Part shown: positions 8,447 through 15,084 of the stretch, piece by piece | How the letters are laid out: every line of letters starts with the position of its first letter | Position numbering within the stretch: position 1 is the first letter of the stretch | Assembly (NCBI GenBank): GCA_900554135.1 | Contig: USFU01000019.1 | Coordinates: forward strand, 1 to 17,417 | From: an uncultured Collinsella sp. | Lineage (GTDB): Bacteria; Actinomycetota; Coriobacteriia; Coriobacteriales; Coriobacteriaceae | DNA: 17,417 nt | Reading direction: 5' to 3' | The notes under the pieces: model-generated | Told to the model about the DNA's origin: nothing | Databases searched by the model: none | The model's input: only the letters and a program-made list of their open reading frames with translations | Translations under genes and position numbers: made by a program

Positions 8447-8944
8447 ATGCGTGTCGACTTGAGGGTGAAGCACGACGTCGAGGCCAGGAAGGCGGCGATC
8501 CGGCTCTTCGAGCGAGGGCACGGCTTCGAGTCGGCGGCGAAGGCGCTGTCGGTCCCGCGCGACACCGTGAGACAATGGCTCTACGTATACCGGTCGTTCG
8601 GAAGCGAGGTGCTGCTATCCATGGACGGCAGGCAGGCCAGGTACACATACGAGCAGAAGGTCGCCGCCGCCTCGGCCGTGGTCGACGGCGGCATGGCCAA
8701 GCGGGACGCCATGGAGGCGTTCGGGGTCATGTCCTTGGCGCCGCTCAAGAGATGGTGCGCGCTCTACCGCGAGGGCGGCGCCGAGGCGCTCAGGCCCAAG
8801 CCCAGGGGCAGGCCGAGGGGGTCCGGCCCCAGGGCGCGCGGGCGCACCCGCGAGCAGGAGCTCGAGGAGCGCTGCCGAAGGCTCGAGACCGAGGTGGCCT
8901 ACCTAAAGAAATTGCGTGCCCTGGTCGAGAGGGACGGGCTCTGA
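8447..8944 (+). CDS. IS3-family transposase OrfA (DNA-binding part)
   Basis: OrfA is the sequence-specific DNA-binding part of the transposase and, alone, usually acts as a regulator. The 165-residue product has two helix-turn-helix regions (about 10-50 and 65-110), each followed by a basic Pro/Gly stretch (LRPKPRGRPRGS about 115-126), and a C-terminal Glu/Arg/Leu coiled coil ending in AYLKKLRALVERDGL. That ending resembles the YLKKLKAL end of IS150 OrfA. The ATG at 8447 was chosen over an in-frame ATG at 8420 because GGGAGG lies six bases before it and the other start lacks a site. A -1 slip at A-AAG (8905-8908) fuses its first 154 codons to OrfB, giving a predicted 456-residue transposase. 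Confidence 0.9.
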   Translation: MRVDLRVKHDVEARKAAIRLFERGHGFESAAKALSVPRDTVRQWLYVYRSFGSEVLLSMDGRQARYTYEQKVAAASAVVDGGMAKRDAMEAFGVMSLAPLKRWCALYREGGAEALRPKPRGRPRGSGPRARGRTREQELEERCRRLETEVAYLKKLRALVERDGL

Positions 8945-8951
8945 CCAGGGC
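8905..8951 (+). promoter_or_regulatory. Programmed -1 frameshift signal (A-AAG plus stem-loop)
   Basis: The tetramer A-AAG (8905-8908) lets tRNA-Lys move from AAG to AAA one base back. Nine bases later a stem starts: GCCCTGGTC (8918-8926) pairs perfectly with GACCAGGGC (8943-8951). After a one-base bulge, AGAG (8928-8931) pairs with CTCT (8939-8942) around a 7-base loop. The orfA stop TGA (8942-8944) lies within the stem. Slip type, spacing and direction fit IS3-family frameshifting. Confidence 0.8.
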
Positions 8952-9816
8952 GAAGGTCGAGGCCGTGAGCGCCCTGCGCGAAGAGGGGCACGAGCTGGGG
9001 CGCCTGCTGGAGTGCGCCGGCCTGGCCCGGTCCAGCTACTACTACGCGCTGTCGCACCCGGCCAGGCCGACGCGCCCGGAGCTGCGGGACGCGGTGGCGG
9101 AGATCTTCTCGCGCACGGCCAACGGGTGCGGCCACCGCCAGGTCGCCATGTGCCTGCGCGCCGAGCTGGGCGCGCGCATAGCCTGCAAGACCGTGCTCAA
9201 GATGATGCGGGAGATGGGGGTCCGCTGCGGCATCCGCCGCGAGACCGACTACCACAGGTACAACTCGTACAGGGGCGTCGTGGGCGAGACGTTCGAGAAC
9301 GCCATAGGGCGCGACTTCGCCGCCGACGGGCCGTGGCAGAAGATGGGCACCGACGTCACCGAGTTCAAGCAGCCCTGGGGCAAGGCCTACTTCGCGCCGG
9401 TGTACGACTTCGGCAGCAAGGAGATAGCCGCGTGGTCGACGTCGACCAGCCCGGGCATGGCGCAGCAGGCCGAGCTGCTCGACCGGCTGCCGGCGAAGAT
9501 ACCCGAGGGCGCGAAACCGGTGCTTCACAGCGACATGGGCTGGCAGTACCAGCACGCCGCATGGTGCGGGAGGCTGAGGGACGCCGGGATCGTCCAGAGC
9601 ATGTCCAGAAAGGGCAACTGCATCGACAACGGCGCCACCGAGCAGGTCTTCGGCCACATGAAGGACGAGTTCTTCCGGGGAAGAACATGGCCCGACTTCG
9701 AGTCCTTCAAGGCGGACCTGGACGCGTGCGTCGCCCATTGGAACACGAGGCGGAGGCAGGTTAAACTGAAGGGACTGACCCCGGAGGAGTTCCGGAGCCA
9801 GCCTCTTGCGGCGTAG
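8905..9816 (+). CDS. IS3-family transposase OrfB (DDE integrase core, made by -1 frameshift)
   Basis: OrfB is the catalytic part of the transposase. It is read in the -1 frame from the slip at 8905; the predicted fusion joins 8447-8908 to 8908-9816. No ATG starts the domain; GTG at 8965 is the first plausible independent start. An N-terminal helical region (LLECAGLARSSYYYAL, as in IS150 OrfB) is followed by the HTH_21-like region (GHRQVAMCLRAELG) and the rve integrase core. The catalytic acidic residues are Asp at 9352-9354 (GTDVTEF), Asp at 9532-9534 (HSDMGWQY) and Glu at 9640-9642 (NGATEQVFGHMK). The spacing between the last two is the family's DD(35)E. The C-terminus carries the usual YN/WN-type ending (HWNTRRRQVKLKGLTPEEF). 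There is no frame damage, so it is probably functional. Confidence 0.92.
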   Translation, partial: KEIACPGREGRALTRAKVEAVSALREEGHELGRLLECAGLARSSYYYALSHPARPTRPELRDAVAEIFSRTANGCGHRQVAMCLRAELGARIACKTVLKMMREMGVRCGIRRETDYHRYNSYRGVVGETFENAIGRDFAADGPWQKMGTDVTEFKQPWGKAYFAPVYDFGSKEIAAWSTSTSPGMAQQAELLDRLPAKIPEGAKPVLHSDMGWQYQHAAWCGRLRDAGIVQSMSRKGNCIDNGATEQVFGHMKDEFFRGRTWPDFESFKADLDACVAHWNTRRRQVKLKGLTPEEFRSQPLAA

Positions 9817-9860
9817 TTCTTATTTAAGCCGTCCAAGTTTTGGGGTGCAGTTCATTTGTG

Positions 9861-9944
9861 GGGGCCGCCGTCGGATTCGGACCGTCAACACCCGCGTCAC
9901 CAATTTCCCCGCGGGGGAGTTTTCGAATCCGCCCGGGGGCACCA
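9861..9944. other. Facing tRNA T-arm-like motifs (possible tRNA/tmRNA remnant)
   Basis: GGATTCGGACC at 9873-9883 reads on the - strand as a T-arm-like GGTCCGAATCC. On the + strand TTCGAATCC (9922-9930) is followed by CGCCCGGGGGC and an encoded CACCA (9940-9944), as at a tRNA 3' end. A CCCCGCGGGG palindrome (9907-9916) lies between them. No cloverleaf folds on either strand: the expected 5' acceptor arms are absent, and GAGTT cannot pair with CCGCC in the + strand T stem. It is best called a degenerate or recombined tRNA-like remnant. Confidence 0.35.
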
Positions 9945-9954
9945 GAGGAATATC

Positions 9955-9983
9955 GAGCCCGGTACCACCACGGTGCCGGGCTC
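9955..9983 (+). terminator. Possible terminator hairpin after the tRNA-like remnant
   Basis: GAGCCCGGTACC (9955-9966) pairs with GGTGCCGGGCTC (9972-9983) over 12 bp with one G-U pair and a 5-base loop, followed by TTCT. An outer ACCAGA (9941-9946) can pair with TCTGGT (9985-9990). The position just after a CCA end is where a tRNA terminator would lie. The T tract is weak. Confidence 0.55.
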
Positions 9984-10032
9984 TTCTGGTCTAAAGGCAT
10001 GCCGTAGTTTTCGATGATTCAGCTAAAGCGAA

Positions 10033-10063
10033 GCGCCCGTTTGCCGGGGGAGCAAACGGGCGC
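10033..10063 (-). terminator. Terminator hairpin of the kinase operon
   Basis: GCGCCCGTTTGC (10033-10044) and GCAAACGGGCGC (10052-10063) form a perfect 12-bp stem with a 7-base loop, 52 bases beyond the kinase stop codon. On the - strand it is followed by TTCGCTTTAG, a modest T-rich tail. On the + strand TTTTT comes only 13 bases later. It is the likely end of the fhaB-pstP-rodA/pbp-pknB transcript. Confidence 0.75.
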
Positions 10064-10115
10064 CATTGAGCGAATGTTTTTGCGTCATCAGCCGCTGTGG
10101 GCAACGTCTTGATGA

Positions 10116-12065
10116 CTAGTTGGTCGTGCCGGAATCGTCGCCTGAATCAGTACCAGAGCCAGAAATCGAAACCGTCAGCGTGATCGTGCTGTCGGTAGAC
10201 TGCTTGCCGGTGGGGGAGACGCCCGTAACGGTGGCGTTTTCGTTGCCGCTCACAGGGTTGCCGCTCTGATCGCAGAATGCGATGTTGTAGAACCCGGCGT
10301 TGTTGAGCGCGGTGACTGCGGCGGAGATGCTCTTGCCGTACAGGTTGCCCGGAACGCTGGCCTTGCCGGACTTCTTGGCGATGACGACAGTGATCGTGGC
10401 GCCGGGCTTCTGCTTGCCGCTGGGGTTCCAGCTAATGACGGTGCCCTCGGTGACAGAATCGTTCTCCTGGTAGCTCACGTTGACGCCAAAACCGGCCACG
10501 TCGAGGGCGTTGCGTGCCTGGGCCTCGGTCATGTCGGTCAGATCGGGGACGGAGGTGGTGTCGGGACCGCTGGAGACCTTATACGAGATGGTCGTGCCCT
10601 TCTCGACTTCCTTGCCGGCTTCAGTGCCCTGCTCAAAGACCTGACCTTCTTCGGCCTCGTTGGCCTCCTCGGTTGCGTTGCCCTTGAGCCCTACGCTTGC
10701 CAGTGCGGCCTCGGCCTGGTCCTTGGTCAGGCCGAGGAGCTGCGGAACCTCAACCTTCTCGGAGGGTTTAGGGCCCTTGGAGATTACCAGGTTCACCCTC
10801 GAGCCCTTGGCCTTCTTGGTGTTGCCGTTGGGGGTCTGCTCGGCGACTTTTCCCTCGTCGACATCGTCGTTGTAGCTCTGGTCGACGGTGCCAACCTCAA
10901 GGCCGGCTTCCTTGATCAGCTCAATAGCGGTTTCCTGGTCCTTGCCCAGCACGTCGGGCACCGTGACCTGTTCGCCACTGAACATGCCCGTGGCAAAGGC
11001 CACCACAACGCCAATCACGGCGACGGCGGCAATCACGGCGGCGATGATCTTGTTCTTGTTGGACTTAGGCTTCTCGACCTCATAGGAGCCCGTGGAGCCC
11101 GAGACAGCGCTACGGGTGGTGTTCTGACCGCTCACGCCCGAGACGGGACGAACCATAGCGCGCGTTGAGTCGGAAAGCTCGCGGGTCTTGGTGGCACCCA
11201 GGTCGCCGGCGGCACCGATGATGCGCGTGGGCTCCGAGACGTTGACGGCTCGGCCGGACAGGTAGCTGTTGAGCACCTGGCGCAGCTCGTCGGCCGTCTG
11301 GAAGCGGTTTGCCGGGTCCTTCTCCATGCACTTGAGGATGATTCGCTCCAGGTCGGCATCGACGCCGGAGTTGATCTGGCTCGGCGGGATGGGGAGCTCG
11401 TTGACCTGCTTGAGCGCGACCGAGATGGCGTCGTCGCCGTCAAAGGGTACGCGGCCGGTGGCGCACTCGTACATGACGACACCCAGCGAGTAGATATCCG
11501 AGGTGGGGCCGAGGTCCTGGCCGCGGGTCTGCTCGGGGCTTACATAGTGGGCGGTGCCCAGCACGTTGTTGTCCTGCGTGAGGTGGCTGTTCTTGGCGCG
11601 TGCGATGCCAAAATCCATTACCTTGATGTTGCCGTCGGGCAGCACCATGATGTTTTGCGGCTTAATGTCGCGGTGGATGATCTCGTGCTTGTGTGCGACC
11701 GAAAGCGCGGAGCTGATCTGCGAGCCGATCTGCGCGACCTTTTTGGGATCGAGGGCGCCGTGGCTCTTGATGCCGCTCTTAAGGTCGGTACCGCGCAGGT
11801 ACTCCATGACGATGTAATAGGTGTCGCCGTCCTTGCCCCAGTCGTAGACGCCCACGATATAGGGGGAGGACAGGCCGGCAGCTGCTTGGGCCTCCTGCTT
11901 AAAGCGGGCGGCGAAGGTGGCGTCGCCGGCATACTGCGGCAGCATGATCTTGACGGCAACCGTGCGGTCGAGGACCTGATCCTGTGCACGGAAGACGGTC
12001 GCCATGCCGCCCGTTCCCACCTTATCCTTGAGGAGGTATCTTCCCCCGAGGACCCTCTGTTCCAT
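10116..12065 (-). CDS. pknB: PASTA-domain Ser/Thr protein kinase (PknB type)
   Basis: This is a membrane receptor kinase that in Gram-positives links peptidoglycan or lipid II sensing to control of growth and division. The 649-residue protein has a cytoplasmic kinase domain (about 10-268) with GTGGMATVF (17-25), Lys39, HRDIKPQN (131-138), DFG (151-153) and SPEQ (176-179). Thr163 and Thr171 in the activation loop match the autophosphorylated region of M. tuberculosis PknB. A Ser/Thr-rich juxtamembrane linker (about 270-335) leads to one membrane segment (about 340-361). Four extracellular PASTA repeats follow (about 365-431, 436-500, 503-566, 567-636); the last is divergent. The start at 12065 is preferred over 12080 because AGGAG lies five bases before it. 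It is the last gene of the - strand cluster, and its likely partner phosphatase lies upstream. Confidence 0.95.
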   Translation of the reverse strand: MEQRVLGGRYLLKDKVGTGGMATVFRAQDQVLDRTVAVKIMLPQYAGDATFAARFKQEAQAAAGLSSPYIVGVYDWGKDGDTYYIVMEYLRGTDLKSGIKSHGALDPKKVAQIGSQISSALSVAHKHEIIHRDIKPQNIMVLPDGNIKVMDFGIARAKNSHLTQDNNVLGTAHYVSPEQTRGQDLGPTSDIYSLGVVMYECATGRVPFDGDDAISVALKQVNELPIPPSQINSGVDADLERIILKCMEKDPANRFQTADELRQVLNSYLSGRAVNVSEPTRIIGAAGDLGATKTRELSDSTRAMVRPVSGVSGQNTTRSAVSGSTGSYEVEKPKSNKNKIIAAVIAAVAVIGVVVAFATGMFSGEQVTVPDVLGKDQETAIELIKEAGLEVGTVDQSYNDDVDEGKVAEQTPNGNTKKAKGSRVNLVISKGPKPSEKVEVPQLLGLTKDQAEAALASVGLKGNATEEANEAEEGQVFEQGTEAGKEVEKGTTISYKVSSGPDTTSVPDLTDMTEAQARNALDVAGFGVNVSYQENDSVTEGTVISWNPSGKQKPGATITVVIAKKSGKASVPGNLYGKSISAAVTALNNAGFYNIAFCDQSGNPVSGNENATVTGVSPTGKQSTDSTITLTVSISGSGTDSGDDSGTTN

Positions 12066-12197
12066 TCCTGCTCCTAACATAACTATTCGCTCAACGATGT
12101 GTGTAGTACCAAATGTGTGGCCGCTGGGGCCGTGTGGCGCGTGGCCGCTAGCTCATCGGCCGCGGCGCGTCCCAAGTATCCGCTTTGATCACGGGCA
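12066..12197 (-). promoter_or_regulatory. Gap between the RodA-PBP fusion gene and pknB
   Basis: This 132-base gap is the only sizeable one in the - strand cluster. It contains the pknB ribosome binding site AGGAG (12071-12075) and a 9-bp direct repeat, GTGGCCGCT (12117-12125 and 12141-12149). No clear terminator was seen. An internal pknB promoter is possible, but no good -35/-10 pair was found. A pknA gene, usual at this place in actinobacteria, is absent. Confidence 0.35.
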
Positions 12198-15068
12198 TCA
12201 CGCTCCCTGTGCGGCGAGCGCCGCGGTCAGGACGATGCCGGCAATCTTGGCCGCCTTGACGTCGTGTTTGTCGTAATCCTCCAGGGCCACCGAGATGGCA
12301 ACCGTGGGTGAATCGTAAGGTGCAAAGCCAACAAACATAGAGTTGACGTTGGTGCCGCCGATCTCGGCCGAACCGGTCTTGCCGGCAACCTTGACGCCCG
12401 GAATCTGGGCATCGGTGCCGGTACCGGACTGGACGACGGCGAGCATGGCCTGCTTGACCTGGTCGGCCGTGGCAGAGCTGACAGCCTGGCCCAGCGAGCG
12501 GGACTGCGTGGTCTTAACCACGGTTCCGTCCGGGGCGAGTATCTGGGACACAAAGAACGGGTCCATGACCACGCCGCTGTTGGCGATAGCCGCAGCGATC
12601 ACGCAATTCTGCATAACGGTGGTCTGCGGGCCAGGCGTGTGGTCCATACCGACGGGCTGGCCGGCGCCTGCCCAAGCGGTCTCCCATTCGGTCATAAGCG
12701 ACGGGTCGGCCATGATGGAAGCCGCGGTGGTCAGATCCTGGCCGAGCTTTTGACCGTAGCCAAAGGCGTTGGCAAACTGGACGAGCGAGCTGGCGCCGAC
12801 CTCGTTTGCCACCTGGCCAAAGACGACGTTGGACGACACGGCGAAGGCCTGCTGCAGGCTGATGGTGCCGTAGCTCTCGTTGGCATAGTTGGTGACCGGC
12901 GCGTTGCCGATGTCCATGGAACCGGGCGCCTGGTACGTGCTGGTAAGGCTGGCGGTGCCGGTTTCGAGCGCCGCGGAGAGCGTGACGACCTTAAAGGTCG
13001 AGCCCGGGGTGTACAGCGCGTCCATGGCACGGTCGTACATGGAACCGTCCTCGCCGCCGCCCGACTGGAGCAGCGCATCGATGTTGGTGTTGTCGTAGGT
13101 GGGCGAGCTCGCGCACGCAAGGACCGCACCGGTGCGCGGATCCATGACCACCACAGCGCCCTTAAAGCCCTTGAGTGCCTGTTCGGCAGCCGTCTGGATG
13201 CGCGAGTCGATGGTGAGCTTGGCGGTATTACCCGGCTGGGTCTGCCCCGCGAGCGACGCGATGGCATTGTTCCAGCTGGAGTAATCCTTGGAGCCGGTGA
13301 GCGTATCGTTCATGACGCTCTCGATGCCGGCGGTGCCGTATTGCTGGCTCACGTAGCCCACCACGTGCGCGGCCATGTTGCCGTTGGGGTAGGAACGGGC
13401 GTAGGTGCCGTCCTCCTGTTGCAGCGACTCGGCTAGTGTCACGCCGTCGGACGTGATGATGGAGCCACGCTGGATGTACTTGGAGCGGGCGATGGTGTGG
13501 TTGTTGGTCGGCATGTCCTGATAGTCCTTCGCCTTGATGACCTGGACATAGGTGAGGTTGCCGATAAGGATGGCGAACAGCGCCGTAAAGGCAAACACGG
13601 CACGAGTCAGACGGTTGGCAAGTGCAACGCGGCCGAGCACGCCGGACTCTGGCGTGTCGAGCAGGCGACGACGCATGCGAGAACCCGCGGAGTGGTTGCC
13701 GTGGCTGTAGGAAGGTGCGCTGGCAAAACGCGTACCGGTCGGGGCAGCGGCGGATGCGACCTGGTCATCGGTGATGGCGGCCATGGTGCCGGTGCCGGTG
13801 AGCTCGGCTTCGCGTCCGGTTGCCTCGTCGCCGGCGCGCAGCAGCAGCGCGACGATGATAAAACTCGCCAACAGCGAGGAGCCGCCCTGGCTCATAAAGG
13901 GCAGGGTGACGCCGGTCAGCGGGATTAGGCGGGTTACGCCGCCAACGATTAAGAATGCCTGGAAGCTGATGGCCGCCGTAAGGCCGGTCGCGCTAAAGGC
14001 GGCAAGGTCGGACTTGGCGCGGGCTGCCGTGGTGAGGCCGCGCACGGCAAAAAGCATAAACAGGATGAGCACGGCGCCGCCGCCCAAAAGGCCCATTTCC
14101 TCGCCGATGGCCGAGAAGATAAAGTCAGACTCGACGACGGGGATGTTGTTTGCCATGCCGTTGCCAATGCCGACGCCAACCAGGCCGCCGTCAGCCAGCG
14201 AGTAAAGTGACTGTACGATCTGGTAGCCCTGGCCCTGGGCGTCTTTAAACGGATCGACCCAGACCTGAAAGCGCACCTGCACGTGCGACAGGAACTTGTA
14301 GGCGCCCACGGCGCCAACGGCTAGCAGCGCAAGGCCGATGATGACGTACGAAAAGCGTCCCGTGGCAACATAGAGCATCAGCAAAAAGATGGTGTAGAAC
14401 AGGACGGCCGAGCCCAGGTCGCGTTCGAAGACGACGATGAGCAGGCACACGCCCCACACGGCAAACAGCGGCAGCAGCAGGCGAAAGCGCGGAATCTTGA
14501 GGCCCAGGATCTTGCGGTTGGAGATGGAGAGCAGCTCGCGGTTCTCGGCAAGATAGCCTGCCAGGAACAGGACGATGAAGACCTTGGCGAACTCGCCGGG
14601 CTGGATGGTGAATCCCGCGATGCGAATCCACAGCTTGGAGCCCGAGATCGTGGTGCCGATAAAGATCGGCAGCATCAGCAAGATGATGCCGATAATGCCA
14701 AAGGTGTACTTGTAGCGCATGACCACGTCGAGGTTCTTGACCAGTGCGAGCGTTCCCACCATGAGCGCCACCGAGACAAACAAGATGATAAGCTGCGAGA
14801 TGGCGAGGTCGGGGGCCAGGCGCGTCACGAATGTGATGCCGATGCCCGAGAGCACAAAGACGATGGGCAGGATGGCGGGGTCGGCGCCGGGCGCCAGGAT
14901 GCGCACGGCGATATGCGCCGCGGCGAAGGCGGCGAACAGGCCGATCGGCACGGCGAGCGTCTCAAAGGAAATCGTGGCGCCCGCGGTGAGCACGTACATC
15001 GCATAGAGCAGGATGACGGGGAACGCCGAGGCGATGAGCAAGAGCAGTTCGGTGTTGCGGCGACTCAT
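12198..15068 (-). CDS. RodA/FtsW glycosyltransferase fused to class B penicillin-binding protein
   Basis: One 956-residue reading frame joins two enzymes that are normally separate. Residues 1-412 are a SEDS (RodA/FtsW/SpoVE) polytopic membrane protein that polymerises lipid II, with conserved ISGSKLWIRI (141-150), WVDP (270-273, carrying the Asp expected to be essential) and the GYQIVQS and DFIFSAIGEE regions. Residues 413-485 form a hydrophilic linker, Arg-rich at its end. Residues about 489-511 are a membrane segment, and 515-956 a class B PBP with an N-terminal domain and a transpeptidase carrying STFK (Ser690 nucleophile), SSN (745-747) and KTG (897-899). All catalytic motifs are intact. 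The start at 15068 is chosen by AAAGGGAG eight bases upstream; the frame is open to 15194, but that part overlaps the phosphatase gene. It lies 16 bases after the phosphatase gene. Confidence 0.95.
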   Translation of the reverse strand: MSRRNTELLLLIASAFPVILLYAMYVLTAGATISFETLAVPIGLFAAFAAAHIAVRILAPGADPAILPIVFVLSGIGITFVTRLAPDLAISQLIILFVSVALMVGTLALVKNLDVVMRYKYTFGIIGIILLMLPIFIGTTISGSKLWIRIAGFTIQPGEFAKVFIVLFLAGYLAENRELLSISNRKILGLKIPRFRLLLPLFAVWGVCLLIVVFERDLGSAVLFYTIFLLMLYVATGRFSYVIIGLALLAVGAVGAYKFLSHVQVRFQVWVDPFKDAQGQGYQIVQSLYSLADGGLVGVGIGNGMANNIPVVESDFIFSAIGEEMGLLGGGAVLILFMLFAVRGLTTAARAKSDLAAFSATGLTAAISFQAFLIVGGVTRLIPLTGVTLPFMSQGGSSLLASFIIVALLLRAGDEATGREAELTGTGTMAAITDDQVASAAAPTGTRFASAPSYSHGNHSAGSRMRRRLLDTPESGVLGRVALANRLTRAVFAFTALFAILIGNLTYVQVIKAKDYQDMPTNNHTIARSKYIQRGSIITSDGVTLAESLQQEDGTYARSYPNGNMAAHVVGYVSQQYGTAGIESVMNDTLTGSKDYSSWNNAIASLAGQTQPGNTAKLTIDSRIQTAAEQALKGFKGAVVVMDPRTGAVLACASSPTYDNTNIDALLQSGGGEDGSMYDRAMDALYTPGSTFKVVTLSAALETGTASLTSTYQAPGSMDIGNAPVTNYANESYGTISLQQAFAVSSNVVFGQVANEVGASSLVQFANAFGYGQKLGQDLTTAASIMADPSLMTEWETAWAGAGQPVGMDHTPGPQTTVMQNCVIAAAIANSGVVMDPFFVSQILAPDGTVVKTTQSRSLGQAVSSATADQVKQAMLAVVQSGTGTDAQIPGVKVAGKTGSAEIGGTNVNSMFVGFAPYDSPTVAISVALEDYDKHDVKAAKIAGIVLTAALAAQGA

Positions 15069-15084
15069 AAGCGGCACTCCCTTT

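Larger units (their letters stand above)
8402..9854 (+). mobile_element. Complete IS3-family insertion sequence, IS150-like group
   Basis: The element is 1453 bp long and bounded by 24-bp terminal inverted repeats that match at 19 positions: TGAACTGC...CTTGGAC at 8402-8425 and its inverse at 9831-9854. They begin with TG and end with CA as in this family. Inside are orfA (two helix-turn-helix regions) and orfB (integrase core with DDE) in the -1 frame relative to each other, the classical IS3 layout. Both reading frames are intact, so it could be active. No target duplication is obvious: the flanks are GTG on the left and TTT on the right, while TGTG occurs at 8398-8401 and again, shifted by two bases, at 9857-9860. 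AGG and ATA codons are frequent, unlike the host genes around it. Confidence 0.93.
9855..10115. other. Non-coding stretch between the IS and the kinase gene
   Basis: No convincing gene was found in these 261 bases. They hold the tRNA-like motifs (9861-9944), a hairpin after them (9955-9983), about 50 plain bases, the strong hairpin that ends the kinase gene (10033-10063), and a 7-bp dyad, GTCATCA/TGATGAC (10084-10090 and 10110-10116), which touches the kinase stop codon. A 62-codon open frame across 9806-9994 is judged spurious. Confidence 0.6.

Noticed and set aside
8353..8904. Upstream extension of the orfB frame through orfA
   Set aside because: This part has no transposase similarity in that frame; orfB is reached by frameshift from orfA.
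9861..9944. A complete tRNA gene
   Set aside because: No 5' acceptor arm matching either 3' end is present, and the T stem does not pair, so no cloverleaf can be drawn on either strand.
9806..9994. 62-codon + strand open frame right of the IS
   Set aside because: It spans the IS end, the tRNA-like motifs and a hairpin. Its RRRIRTVNTR-like peptide is typical of spurious frames antisense to tRNA ends.
12066..12197. A remnant of pknA between the RodA-PBP gene and pknB
   Set aside because: The 132 bases hold no kinase motif and are too short.
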